45,840 nt of DNA from Pirellulaceae bacterium (lineage in GTDB: Bacteria > Planctomycetota > Planctomycetia > Pirellulales > Pirellulaceae): positions 1-45,840 of the forward strand of contig JAKVBY010000062.1 in assembly GCA_022446825.1 (NCBI GenBank), read 5' to 3'. Each line of letters begins with the position of its first letter. Within the stretch, counting starts at the first letter, position 1. Below, in pieces: positions 19,082 to 26,976 of this stretch. Below the pieces are notes generated by a model that worked only from the letters and a program-made list of their open reading frames with translations, was not told the DNA's origin and did not search any database. Both the position numbers and the translations under genes were made by a program.

Positions 19082-19141
19082 ACGGGGTTGATTCCGCCAC
19101 AATTATCTCAAACTGTCTTTTGCCCTAAGAAACCGAGTTCT

Positions 19142-19756
19142 ATGTCTATTGTAATCGCGGTAAGCGGTCCACCGGGGGCCGGGAAAACGACACTCATTCA
19201 AAATCTACTGCAGCGGATTCCTGGGAGCACTGCGATTTATAGTGACGACTATCAATCGTACACTCAGAAATCTCCTGAGGAAATGAGATCCTGGCTCGCA
19301 GAGAGTGGCGATCCCAATGATTTTGACCTCTCCGATTTAGTCGTAGAGCTACGTCACCAAAAACATGGGCCCCGTAATGATAACACTTCCATAAAAGTCG
19401 ACGTGGACTCGCCGAAAGTGATTTTTTTTGAGACCCAATTCGGCCGGCGACATGTCGACACCGGACAGTTCATTGATTACCAAATCTGGATCGAATTGCC
19501 AGCGGATGTTTCTTTGGCTCGTAACATCCAAATGGTCGCTCGCAAAATGTTGGCCGGCCCGGCCGACAGCCATACATCCGGATTGGCTTGGATCAATCAT
19601 TTTTGCGAAAACTATATCGAGTTCGTACGCGAGTTATTGGTTATTCAGCAGCGTTGGCTTTCACCTGACGCCGAAATTGTCATCGACGGCTCACAAGCTG
19701 CGAATACCGCGGGTGACCTGGTAACCGAACAGATCATATCCCAGTGTTTTCTTTAG
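19142..19756 (+). CDS. P-loop kinase of the uridine-kinase/PRK-like superfamily
   Basis: 204 residues from ATG 19142; the frame is open further upstream only from a TTG. Walker A is 'GPPGAGKTT' at 9-17 and a putative acceptor or magnesium region 'IYSDDYQSY' follows at about 35. 'KVIFFETQFGRRH' fits the Walker B-like strand of uridine-kinase-type enzymes, and 'IELPADVSLARNIQMVARKM' fits their lid region with basic residues. It probably transfers phosphate from ATP to a small hydroxylated substrate in the cytoplasm. It is the first gene of the plus-strand arm, 32 bp before the O-methyltransferase. It could phosphorylate a pathway intermediate or supply a precursor; a housekeeping role is less likely in this setting. 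Confidence 0.7.
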   Translation: MSIVIAVSGPPGAGKTTLIQNLLQRIPGSTAIYSDDYQSYTQKSPEEMRSWLAESGDPNDFDLSDLVVELRHQKHGPRNDNTSIKVDVDSPKVIFFETQFGRRHVDTGQFIDYQIWIELPADVSLARNIQMVARKMLAGPADSHTSGLAWINHFCENYIEFVRELLVIQQRWLSPDAEIVIDGSQAANTAGDLVTEQIISQCFL

Positions 19757-19788
19757 TCCTTTACTGCATTTAATCTGAGACTCGTGCG

Positions 19789-20817
19789 ATGCACTCCAGT
19801 GAAGTCGTGGAATACCTCTGTGTGGACGACTTTCTAACGACCCTCTCTGCGGCGCGAACGTTGAAATCAGGTTTTGAGCTGGACGTCATTGACGTAATCC
19901 AAGCCACGCCAGTTCATTTGGAGCAACTTCAGGATCAAATCGAGTGCCCCACCAATTCTTTGCGGTTACTCGTGCAGCTGTTGAAAACCAATAATGTACT
20001 TGCTGAGACAACTGAGGGTTTAGTGCTCAGCGAGGCTTTCGGCCAAGCGATGAGATTTTGTGATTTGCTTGAAGCCAAACTTGATTTTGCTTTGGCAGTC
20101 GCGCCGGATTTTTCAGACCTATTCACGGTTTTACTGAAGGATACACAAGAGTTCCTTAACAAGGCCAAGTTGTTTCAATTGTTCGACTACGAAAAATGTC
20201 TATCCGCCACGGAAGCGAATTACGAAGCAACCAGGCGGTGGATGCGGTTTACTACTGCATTGACTCGCTACGAAGCTCCAGTCTGCCTGAGTTACCACGA
20301 CTTCTCCTCCTATCGTCGCATGCTGGACATTGGCGGAAACAGTGGCGAATTCTCTCGGCAGATTTGTTGTCGGAACCTTGATCTGATCGCAACCGTTTGC
20401 GATTTACCGGTTGTTTGTGATATTGGACAACAACACTTGGCGGACACAGAAGAAGCGGATCGAATTGATTTCTTTCGTGCCAACGCGCTCCACGATCCGC
20501 TTCCAGACGGTTACGACGTCATCACATTCAAGTCCATGTTGCACGACTGGCCAGACGAACAAGCAATCACGTTTTTGCAGAAGGCACACCATTCGGTAAA
20601 GCAAGGCGGTTCGCTTTTAATTTATGAAAGAGGGCCACTGGATTTTACGAACTCGGAACTGCCGTTTTCACTGTTGCCGATCTTGCTGTTCTTTCCTTTC
20701 TACCGTTCGCCTGAATTCTATCAACAACAGTTTCAGCATCTTGGCATGGTGAATATAGAGATCCACGAGTTTTTCCTTGAATCTCCGTTTTTTGTCGTGA
20801 GCGGAACGAAACCATAA
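19789..20817 (+). CDS. SAM-dependent O-methyltransferase, dimerising class (PF00891-like)
   Basis: 342 residues. The N-terminal ~110 residues form the winged-helix dimerisation domain typical of hydroxyindole/caffeate/hydroxyneurosporene O-methyltransferases ('TLKSGFELDVIDVIQA'). The SAM-binding motif I is 'MLDIGGNSGEFS' at 178-189, an acidic residue follows in 'ATVCDLP', and 'SMLHDWPDEQAI' at 249-260 carries the histidine-aspartate pair (His252, Asp253) at the catalytic base position of the family. 'KQGGSLLIYERG' is the usual post-motif. The substrate is likely a phenolic or indolic hydroxyl group. It follows the kinase by 32 bp and precedes the radical SAM gene by 184 bp. Confidence 0.88.
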   Translation: MHSSEVVEYLCVDDFLTTLSAARTLKSGFELDVIDVIQATPVHLEQLQDQIECPTNSLRLLVQLLKTNNVLAETTEGLVLSEAFGQAMRFCDLLEAKLDFALAVAPDFSDLFTVLLKDTQEFLNKAKLFQLFDYEKCLSATEANYEATRRWMRFTTALTRYEAPVCLSYHDFSSYRRMLDIGGNSGEFSRQICCRNLDLIATVCDLPVVCDIGQQHLADTEEADRIDFFRANALHDPLPDGYDVITFKSMLHDWPDEQAITFLQKAHHSVKQGGSLLIYERGPLDFTNSELPFSLLPILLFFPFYRSPEFYQQQFQHLGMVNIEIHEFFLESPFFVVSGTKP

Positions 20818-21001
20818 AAACACCTTTTTCATCCTCGAAATTTTGATCGTTGACATGGCAAGCTACGGGTAAATAAAATGGTGTTATCGGTTGCGATCGG
20901 AAAGCAAGAACAAAACAAACAGCCGAATGGGCACTCAAACGATGGAACGCCCCGGGATCGCAACAGCCCATGTCGCATAACGAATACTTCAGAGCAATCG
21001 C

Positions 21002-21931
21002 ATGGGATGTTTCCAGCACAATCAGTACATTGAAATGACGATGCACTTTAAGTGCAACCTGAAGTGCGAACATTGTATGATCGAAGGGACCATGGACTGG
21101 CTTCAGCCGGAGTCCGCAGAGAACTTTGAAAAGCTCTTAGAGCAAAACGCCCGGGAACAAAAATGGCAGGGCATCATCCTCACCGGCTCCGAAGTAACGC
21201 TCCGCAAAGATCTGCCCGATCTAGCTCGCCTAGCCCGGCAGCACGGCTTTGAACATGTCCGCATCCAAACGCACGGCATGCGACTCGCCAACCTCGATTA
21301 CTGCCATGAATTGATCGACGCTGGCATCGACGAATATTTTGTGAGCGTGACCGCCGCGGATGCCGAAACGCATGATCGGATTACTGAAGTCCCCGGCTCA
21401 TTTGAAAAAACCATTCGCGGACTCGAAAACCTCGATCAGTTCGAATCTGTCAAGACGCTCACCAATACTGTCATTACGGCTCGCAGCTATAGGCATTTGC
21501 CAGCAATGGTTGAGTTGTTCTCACACTTAAAACGACTTGTGCAAATGGATTTTTGGACGTATTGGCCGATGAGCGAAAATGACGACAAAAACCTCATTGT
21601 CTCGCATTTGGATACGCTGCCCTACCTTTTAGAGGCAATCCAGTTAGCGCGCGTTTACAATCGAGCATTCGAACTCAAAAACTTCCCCGAGTGTCTACTG
21701 GGGGATGTTCATGATGCCTTGGATAATAATCAGCCAAAACTGTTTATCGATCCGGAATTCTGGCCCGAATTCATGCGCAACGGTTTCCACCAGTGCGTCT
21801 ACAAAGAAGCATGTAGTTCGACTCAATGCTTGGGCCTTAATACCGCTTACACCAAGAAATTTGGCTGGCTGGAAGATGTGCTCAAACCTTACCCGCTTGA
21901 CGAATCGGTCGACGCAACTTCACGCTCTTAA
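21002..21931 (+). CDS. Radical SAM enzyme with probable auxiliary iron-sulfur site
   Basis: 309 residues. The radical SAM cluster motif CX3CX2C is 'CNLKCEHC' (Cys18, Cys22, Cys25), directly after the first beta strand. 'IILTGSEVTLRKDL' at 58-71 is the GGE-type SAM-binding region. The second half has four more cysteines in a SPASM/twitch-like order: Cys231 ('FPECLLGD'), Cys265, Cys271 and Cys276 ('HQCVYKEACSSTQCLGLN'), then 'YTKKFGW', which fits an auxiliary 4Fe-4S cluster. Enzymes of this shape often modify peptides or aromatic acids. It ends only 11 bp before the 595-residue gene, which suggests a functional pair. The substrate is unknown. ATG 21002 is kept because a start at 21035 would leave only six residues before Cys18. 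Confidence 0.85.
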   Translation: MGCFQHNQYIEMTMHFKCNLKCEHCMIEGTMDWLQPESAENFEKLLEQNAREQKWQGIILTGSEVTLRKDLPDLARLARQHGFEHVRIQTHGMRLANLDYCHELIDAGIDEYFVSVTAADAETHDRITEVPGSFEKTIRGLENLDQFESVKTLTNTVITARSYRHLPAMVELFSHLKRLVQMDFWTYWPMSENDDKNLIVSHLDTLPYLLEAIQLARVYNRAFELKNFPECLLGDVHDALDNNQPKLFIDPEFWPEFMRNGFHQCVYKEACSSTQCLGLNTAYTKKFGWLEDVLKPYPLDESVDATSRS

Positions 21932-21942
21932 ACAAATCGACG

Positions 21943-23730
21943 TTGGCGAAGAGCCTCGCAATCTTTGGGCCACGTTTTGATAACACCTTGCGAGAGTCAG
22001 CGGATTTCGTTGTGAAACAGGAACAACTTATTGCTGCCGTCGCCGAACTCGGTGCCCCTTATCGATTCGAGCGTTCCTTTCGCCTGAGCTCGAAAGGTCT
22101 CTTCTCAAACCGCTGCCTGCTATCGGTCACCAAAGACGCGATCTCTCAGTCGCCAAACAAGTCGATTGTGAGCCTTTGCCAAGAGCTCCAAATGCCCGAC
22201 GATGTACTGACAGAAGTGCAACGAGAACTCGAAGCAGTGTCGTTTGTCCACTGGGGATGGGAGAAGCACGCTGAGCAATTGCTCTACAAATTTTACCTAG
22301 AACACCCCATCGTGGATATCGCAGCAGAGCAACCGAATGGTACACAGCTACTACACCGCGCCTTTAAATGGAATCCGCTCTTTCCCGAGCACACAGTCCG
22401 CACTGAATACCGATTGCACCCGGACCTGGTACTCGGAGAAATCAAGCATCAACTGGCAAGTTTCTATCAAAACGGAACGTCCACTCAGACACAATGGATT
22501 GCGAATTCCATTCTAGAGAAAACAGCGGAGAAGATTCGTGCCCAGGATATCCAGTTTTTGGAAGTGGCCGAAGACGGTAATCAACGCAACTCTTTTGATT
22601 TGAATCTCTACGATGCAAACCTGGCAATTGGGGATTTACGTTCCGAAATCCTCGCGATGGCCGACGCATTTCAATTAAGCGAAATAAAAACCAACGCATT
22701 CCTTGACCAAATTAATCATCATGCGGCTGGTCATCTGGCCGGTGGAACGCACCGGAACGGATCCGAGTTCTTCAACGTCTATTACGGAGCCGAACAATGG
22801 TCCGAGACTCAGTTGCCAGCCAAGTCGGACCCTCCCAATGTCGCTGTCGGCGAGGATTCGCAATCCGCTCCGAGCTGGCAACAATTCACCAGAGCGGGGG
22901 ATCGCTATTTTAACTATTGCTGGTGGCCCTACACGCCTGTCGCTGCGGTGGAACACAAAATGCGCCCCGTGAGTCTGCTCTATCAGTCTTTCGACTTGGC
23001 AGGAATTAGCCAAGGCGCTTTCGACTTGGTAGAGGCAATTCAAGCGGAAATCGGACTATTCCGTACCGTTTGGGGCATCAAGTACATCGACGGTCGTCTG
23101 GCATGGGAATTTTATATATACGACTACCAACGACGAGCCCGCGATGTTTCGATTGCGCGGGTATTGAAATCGATCGCTCATATCGCACCGTGCAAGTTTT
23201 CGGTTAATGAAGCACTCCCTTACTTTATGTTTTCGATCGACCTCGATGAAGCCTTGGTCAGCGGCAAAAGAGATCTCGATGTCGTGCACATGTACGTCGG
23301 AAACCCTGGCAGCACGGTTTCGTCGGGCATTGCCTATGCCCTGACCGCCAACAGCAAGACACTCGAAAACTTCTATTTCTTTTTCGACGCCAAAAACCAG
23401 CTCAATGAAGCTGCCGACAAAATCACTAGCTCGGTGCACTTGGACGATACGGTACTCGATGTGAACAATATACTTCGGCCTGAGCTGCGAGATTGCCACA
23501 CTATTTGTGTCGCCAATAAGCAAACTCACGACACAGCCTATTTTTCTGGAGTCAACGTCGATCAACTAATTTTCTTTCTCGCTTGGCTAAAATACCCACA
23601 ACCCATCCGGGAATACGTGGAGATGCATCGCGGAAAACTGGATCACTTGCTGTATGACGTGGGGTTCGATTATACGACCTCCGGCAGCGACATCCGAATT
23701 CTGAAGAGCGGTTACTATGGTGTTTTTTGA
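21943..23730 (+). CDS. Unknown 595-residue protein built of two homologous halves
   Basis: I recognise no family. The frame starts at a TTG 11 bp after the radical SAM stop; no ribosome site is evident and no ATG occurs until residue 84, so coupling to the upstream gene is likely. A low-complexity Pro/Ser/Asp/Glu linker (~286-315) divides it. The halves look alike: 'WGWEKHAEQLLYKFYLE' (104-120) matches 'WGIKYIDGRLAWEFYIYD' (377-394), 'FDLNLYDANLAIGDL' (218-232) matches 'YFSGVNVDQLIFFLAWL' (533-549), and 'LDQINHHAAG ... GSEFFNVYYG' (254-282) matches 'LDHLLYDVG ... GSDIRILKSGYYG' (566-593). Each half alternates paired beta strands with helices. This could fit an ABBA/PT-barrel prenyltransferase-like fold, which is a guess. 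No signal peptide, membrane segment or cysteine cluster. It is probably cytoplasmic and cluster-specific. Confidence 0.8.
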   Translation: MAKSLAIFGPRFDNTLRESADFVVKQEQLIAAVAELGAPYRFERSFRLSSKGLFSNRCLLSVTKDAISQSPNKSIVSLCQELQMPDDVLTEVQRELEAVSFVHWGWEKHAEQLLYKFYLEHPIVDIAAEQPNGTQLLHRAFKWNPLFPEHTVRTEYRLHPDLVLGEIKHQLASFYQNGTSTQTQWIANSILEKTAEKIRAQDIQFLEVAEDGNQRNSFDLNLYDANLAIGDLRSEILAMADAFQLSEIKTNAFLDQINHHAAGHLAGGTHRNGSEFFNVYYGAEQWSETQLPAKSDPPNVAVGEDSQSAPSWQQFTRAGDRYFNYCWWPYTPVAAVEHKMRPVSLLYQSFDLAGISQGAFDLVEAIQAEIGLFRTVWGIKYIDGRLAWEFYIYDYQRRARDVSIARVLKSIAHIAPCKFSVNEALPYFMFSIDLDEALVSGKRDLDVVHMYVGNPGSTVSSGIAYALTANSKTLENFYFFFDAKNQLNEAADKITSSVHLDDTVLDVNNILRPELRDCHTICVANKQTHDTAYFSGVNVDQLIFFLAWLKYPQPIREYVEMHRGKLDHLLYDVGFDYTTSGSDIRILKSGYYGVF

Positions 23731-23808
23731 TCGCACTTCATACTTAACACTATCGGATTCCTATATGGGTCGATCCAGTACACTTCAAATCGATTCCAGG
23801 CACACGAC

Positions 23809-24648
23809 ATGACCACCAATGATGGCAAGAACGCTCCGGCGTTTTTCCGGATGCTCGAAATCGACAATCAGGAATTGTCCGATCACCGTGATGCAATGGA
23901 GGAATTGCGGAATGGCAATTACCACGGAATCCTCGTCCGCAACGTCTTTGATTCAGCGGTCCTTACAGACGTGGTCGAACATCTTGAACAACATGATCCT
24001 CCCTTCGTACAAACGTGGTTTCCCGGACCCTTTCGAAGTTGGTTTTTCGGTTGCAATCTGAACCTCACCGACGACCTGCAATTCTATTTTGCTGAATCAC
24101 CGCGATTTGCCGCGCAATTAAAATCGCTCTTCCCAGAAGACCTAGGAGTCGAAGATTATTTATCCTCGCGACTTTCGTTGCTCGACCAGGGCCGTCCGTT
24201 TCGTGCGCCGCCGGGCCCCAATCCGGACTCGCACTACATGTTCACCACGGTTCGCGCACATATGGAAGGTGGCTTTATTCCGGCGCATGTCGACAACGAA
24301 CAGGCTGTCCGACCGTCTTTCAGTCACTTAAAGACATTAATTGAACCGCATCTCGTTTCATTTTTGGTTTGTTTGGCTGCGCCTCAGAGTGGTGGCGCAC
24401 TGGAAATTTTTAATATCAAAACAGAACCCGCGGCCAAAACGATCGCCAATGTGGATCATGTTGCAAGTCCTGATTTGGAAGGAGTAGAATCGGTGAAAAT
24501 CCACATCCCCGCTGGCGCAATGGCCATCGTTGACTCCGGACAATACGTGCATCGAGTCACACCGATCATCGGATCCAAGAAACGCTGGACATTGTGCAGC
24601 TTCATGGCCCTCAGTCGCGATCACCAGTCGATGTACTGTTGGGGATAG
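23809..24648 (+). CDS. 2-oxoglutarate/Fe(II)-dependent oxygenase-like protein
   Basis: 279 residues. The double-stranded beta-helix facial triad is visible as 'PAHVDNEQ' (His160, Asp162) and 'GQYVHRVTPI' (His248), with Arg259 in 'SKKRWTLCSFM' placed to bind the 2-oxoglutarate carboxylate. The spacing between the HxD and the distal His (86 residues) is normal for the superfamily. 'FLVCLAAPQSGGALEIFN' is the usual core strand. Such enzymes hydroxylate, desaturate or halogenate; with an Asp in the triad, hydroxylation is more likely than halogenation. It lies 78 bp after the unknown protein and 19 bp before the methyltransferase. The substrate is probably an intermediate of the cluster product. 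Confidence 0.82.
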   Translation: MTTNDGKNAPAFFRMLEIDNQELSDHRDAMEELRNGNYHGILVRNVFDSAVLTDVVEHLEQHDPPFVQTWFPGPFRSWFFGCNLNLTDDLQFYFAESPRFAAQLKSLFPEDLGVEDYLSSRLSLLDQGRPFRAPPGPNPDSHYMFTTVRAHMEGGFIPAHVDNEQAVRPSFSHLKTLIEPHLVSFLVCLAAPQSGGALEIFNIKTEPAAKTIANVDHVASPDLEGVESVKIHIPAGAMAIVDSGQYVHRVTPIIGSKKRWTLCSFMALSRDHQSMYCWG

Positions 24649-24667
24649 CTAGAGCGGGGAGCTAAGT

Positions 24668-25501
24668 GTGAGACCGAGAGTACCGAGTTATTTTGATTCT
24701 CTCTTACAAGCCTTTTATCAGGGACAGCAGGACCGCTTCGTTCATCTGGGATATTGGAATCACCCGCCGTCACTTGATGTCCCCGGCAGACCGGGCGAAT
24801 TCCATCAAGCTCAAATCCGCATGAATGAACATCTATTGGAGATGGCTCAATTGCAAGATGGACAAGATGTCCTGGATATCGGCTGTGGTTTCGGTGGCAC
24901 ACTGCAGCGGATCGATCAGACATTCCGCCAAATGTCTTTGACCGGAGTCAATATCGATCCTCGACAACTGCAAGTCTGTTTCGGCTTAGAGTCCGCTGCA
25001 GATAATCGGTTCTTGTGGCATGAAGCCGATGCCTGCGCTTTGCCATTTGCCGATTGCACTTTTGATCGGGCATTTTGTATTGAAGCCATGTTCCATTTTT
25101 CGTCACGAGCGGGATTCTTTTCCGAGGTTGCGCGCGTGCTGCGTCCGGGCGGCATCCTCGTCGTTTCGGATATCGTGGTGCTTCGTGACCAAGTGGAAGC
25201 CCAAATCACACCAGCGGAAGTGGCCTCCGTGCTCGATGCAGGCTACGGACCCTGGCCACACCCTTGGAGTCATCTTGACGAACTCAAGACCATGCCAGCC
25301 ACCTTGGGATTGATTTGCGAATCGACCCAGGACGTCACGCTCCAAACGCTTCCGAGCTATCGGTTCACGGTCACGGGAAATTTTGAGCGAAACTGCAGTA
25401 CCGATATCGATCCTGGCACCCTGGCGGGCCAAATGCTCAAATGGCTGCACGAACGAGAATTGTTGCAATATGTCTACGCCAAATATGAACGGACTGCGTG
25501 A
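24668..25501 (+). CDS. Class I SAM methyltransferase, RebM/EryG/sterol-methyltransferase-like
   Basis: 277 residues from GTG 24668, chosen for the GGGGAG site six bases upstream. 'FVHLGYW' at 24-30 is the N-terminal signature of RebM/tocopherol/sterol-type methyltransferases; motif I is 'VLDIGCGFGGTL' at 68-79, with 'VNIDPRQLQVC' at motif II and 'CALPFADCTFDRAFCIEAMFHF' split across the motif for substrate approach (about 122-143); 'VARVLRPGGILVVSDI' follows. The family transfers methyl groups to hydroxyl, amine or carbon atoms of sugars, glycine or prenyl compounds. It ends the plus-strand arm of the cluster and converges on the DUF1552 gene. A 129-bp piece of this gene is duplicated at 30203-30331. 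Confidence 0.87.
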   Translation: MRPRVPSYFDSLLQAFYQGQQDRFVHLGYWNHPPSLDVPGRPGEFHQAQIRMNEHLLEMAQLQDGQDVLDIGCGFGGTLQRIDQTFRQMSLTGVNIDPRQLQVCFGLESAADNRFLWHEADACALPFADCTFDRAFCIEAMFHFSSRAGFFSEVARVLRPGGILVVSDIVVLRDQVEAQITPAEVASVLDAGYGPWPHPWSHLDELKTMPATLGLICESTQDVTLQTLPSYRFTVTGNFERNCSTDIDPGTLAGQMLKWLHERELLQYVYAKYERTA

Positions 25502-25618
25502 GATTTGAGGATCGACAAGGGTCAGCGTTTCTTCGCACGATGGGCGTTTCTTCACTCGGTTTACGTACACGAAAAAGAAACATCCGCGGGGCACGACCGT
25601 TGTTTCCAGTCCGATCGC

Positions 25619-26962
25619 TTAAAGGTTTGCCAGTCGCGATTCGGCATCGCCGAACCGATCTAGCTGGACGCCCATCCGATCCATGATCGACAGATACAAG
25701 CTGCAAAGCTTGCGGTTGTCGTCTCCAGCACTGAGGTAATCGAGTGAACGGCCGGTCTGGAGCGTGCCACCAAGGCTGCCAGCGGTAAGCAGTGGCACTT
25801 TGGTCGAATCGTGGTTCGTGCCGGACCACATATTATTGATCCAGAGCAAGCAGGAGTTGTCGAGCACGCTGCAGTCCCCCTCTGACATGGCGTCGAGCCG
25901 ACTGCAAAGGTAGGCGAATTGTTCGCAATAGTAGCGCGAGATCCGTTCCCATTCCTCACTTGTGTCGGAATGGGAAGCCGAGTGGTGGGCACTGCGCACG
26001 TTGAGGAACGGATAGAACAGACCGGAAATATCGCGACATAGCAGCAGCGTGGCGATACGAGTTTTGTCCGTCTGGAATGCAAGAGCGATGATATCGCTCA
26101 TCAGACGCATGTGTTCGCGAATATCTTCCGGTAAACCATTGTCAGGCCGCTGCATGTGGAACAACGGTTTGCCATTACTACGGACGCGGTCAACGGCTTT
26201 GTCTTGATCAGCGCGCTGCCGTTCGATACGTTTTTCGATTTCGCGCACGCTGGTCAAGTATTCGTCCAGCTTCGCGCGGTCAACGGCACTCGCGCGACGG
26301 CTCAGGCTGGCGGCGTGTTCTTTTACTCGGTCGAGCACACTCTTGTTGCTACGACTGCCGCGATTTTCAAACAGCCCGTCAAATGCCAGTGACGGATACA
26401 CTTCCATGGGTACGGGTGACGTCTCGTTTTGCCACGAGATGTGCGAGCTATAAGCCATCGAAAAATTGGTCTCGTGATAACCCGTGGTCGGCTGTTCACA
26501 ACCAAGAACCATGCTGGGCTGCATGGTTTCCTGACGCAAGTGATTCGCGAGAACCTGATCGACACTAATGCCACCGCGCAGCTCCGCCCCCCTTTGCAGT
26601 GACGCGCCGGAAAGAATGTTGCCGGTCTGCCCTGGATGAATACCAACGTCGGTCGCACTTTTGTTAAACAATCCGTGCACGACATTCATCTTCTTCTTGA
26701 GGGGCTCCATGGGCGTCAGGCTTTTACTGAGCTCCATGTCGGAACCATTGCCCTTGGCCCACCAATGATCGGGGTGGATGCCGCACGCCATGAACTGTAC
26801 GGCAAAGCGTTTGGGGAGCGGATTTGCCGCACCGTCAGCCACAGGGGCATATCCCCAAACGGGGATCGACTCTAGCCACGGTAAGCCCATGGCAACGCCA
26901 GCTCCGCGCAGGACTGTGCGGCGGGAGACTCGGAAAAACTGGGTGGTTTCAGAATGACTCAT
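25619..26962 (-). CDS. Tat-exported DUF1552 protein
   Basis: 447 residues. A twin-arginine signal is present near the start ('SRRTVLRGAGVAMGLPWLES'). 'KRFAVQFMACGIHPDHWW', 'VVHGLFNKSA', 'AYSSHISWQN', 'HMRLMSDIIALAFQTDKTRI' and 'NNMWSGTNHDSTKVPLL' are the conserved blocks of the DUF1552 family. In planctomycetes these genes almost always follow a DUF1592-type cytochrome gene, as here with 14 bp between. The pair is thought to be a periplasmic redox system of unknown substrate. The length is normal and no break is visible. Confidence 0.92.
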   Translation of the reverse strand: MSHSETTQFFRVSRRTVLRGAGVAMGLPWLESIPVWGYAPVADGAANPLPKRFAVQFMACGIHPDHWWAKGNGSDMELSKSLTPMEPLKKKMNVVHGLFNKSATDVGIHPGQTGNILSGASLQRGAELRGGISVDQVLANHLRQETMQPSMVLGCEQPTTGYHETNFSMAYSSHISWQNETSPVPMEVYPSLAFDGLFENRGSRSNKSVLDRVKEHAASLSRRASAVDRAKLDEYLTSVREIEKRIERQRADQDKAVDRVRSNGKPLFHMQRPDNGLPEDIREHMRLMSDIIALAFQTDKTRIATLLLCRDISGLFYPFLNVRSAHHSASHSDTSEEWERISRYYCEQFAYLCSRLDAMSEGDCSVLDNSCLLWINNMWSGTNHDSTKVPLLTAGSLGGTLQTGRSLDYLSAGDDNRKLCSLYLSIMDRMGVQLDRFGDAESRLANL

Positions 26963-26976
26963 ATTCTACCTGTCTG

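Larger units (their letters stand above)
18966..19141. promoter_or_regulatory. Shared divergent promoter region of the halogenase cluster
   Basis: The region is 176 bp between the halogenase start and the kinase start. It holds a perfect 18-bp tandem repeat next to the halogenase and an AT-rich palindrome about 60 bp before the kinase, both listed separately. This is the natural place for a regulator to control both arms. No regulator gene is within the window. Confidence 0.5.

Noticed and set aside
17439-25501. Indolocarbazole (rebeccamycin-type) cluster
   Set aside because: Halogenase and RebM-like methyltransferase suggest it, but amino-acid oxidase, chromopyrrolate synthase, P450 and glycosyltransferase counterparts are all absent.
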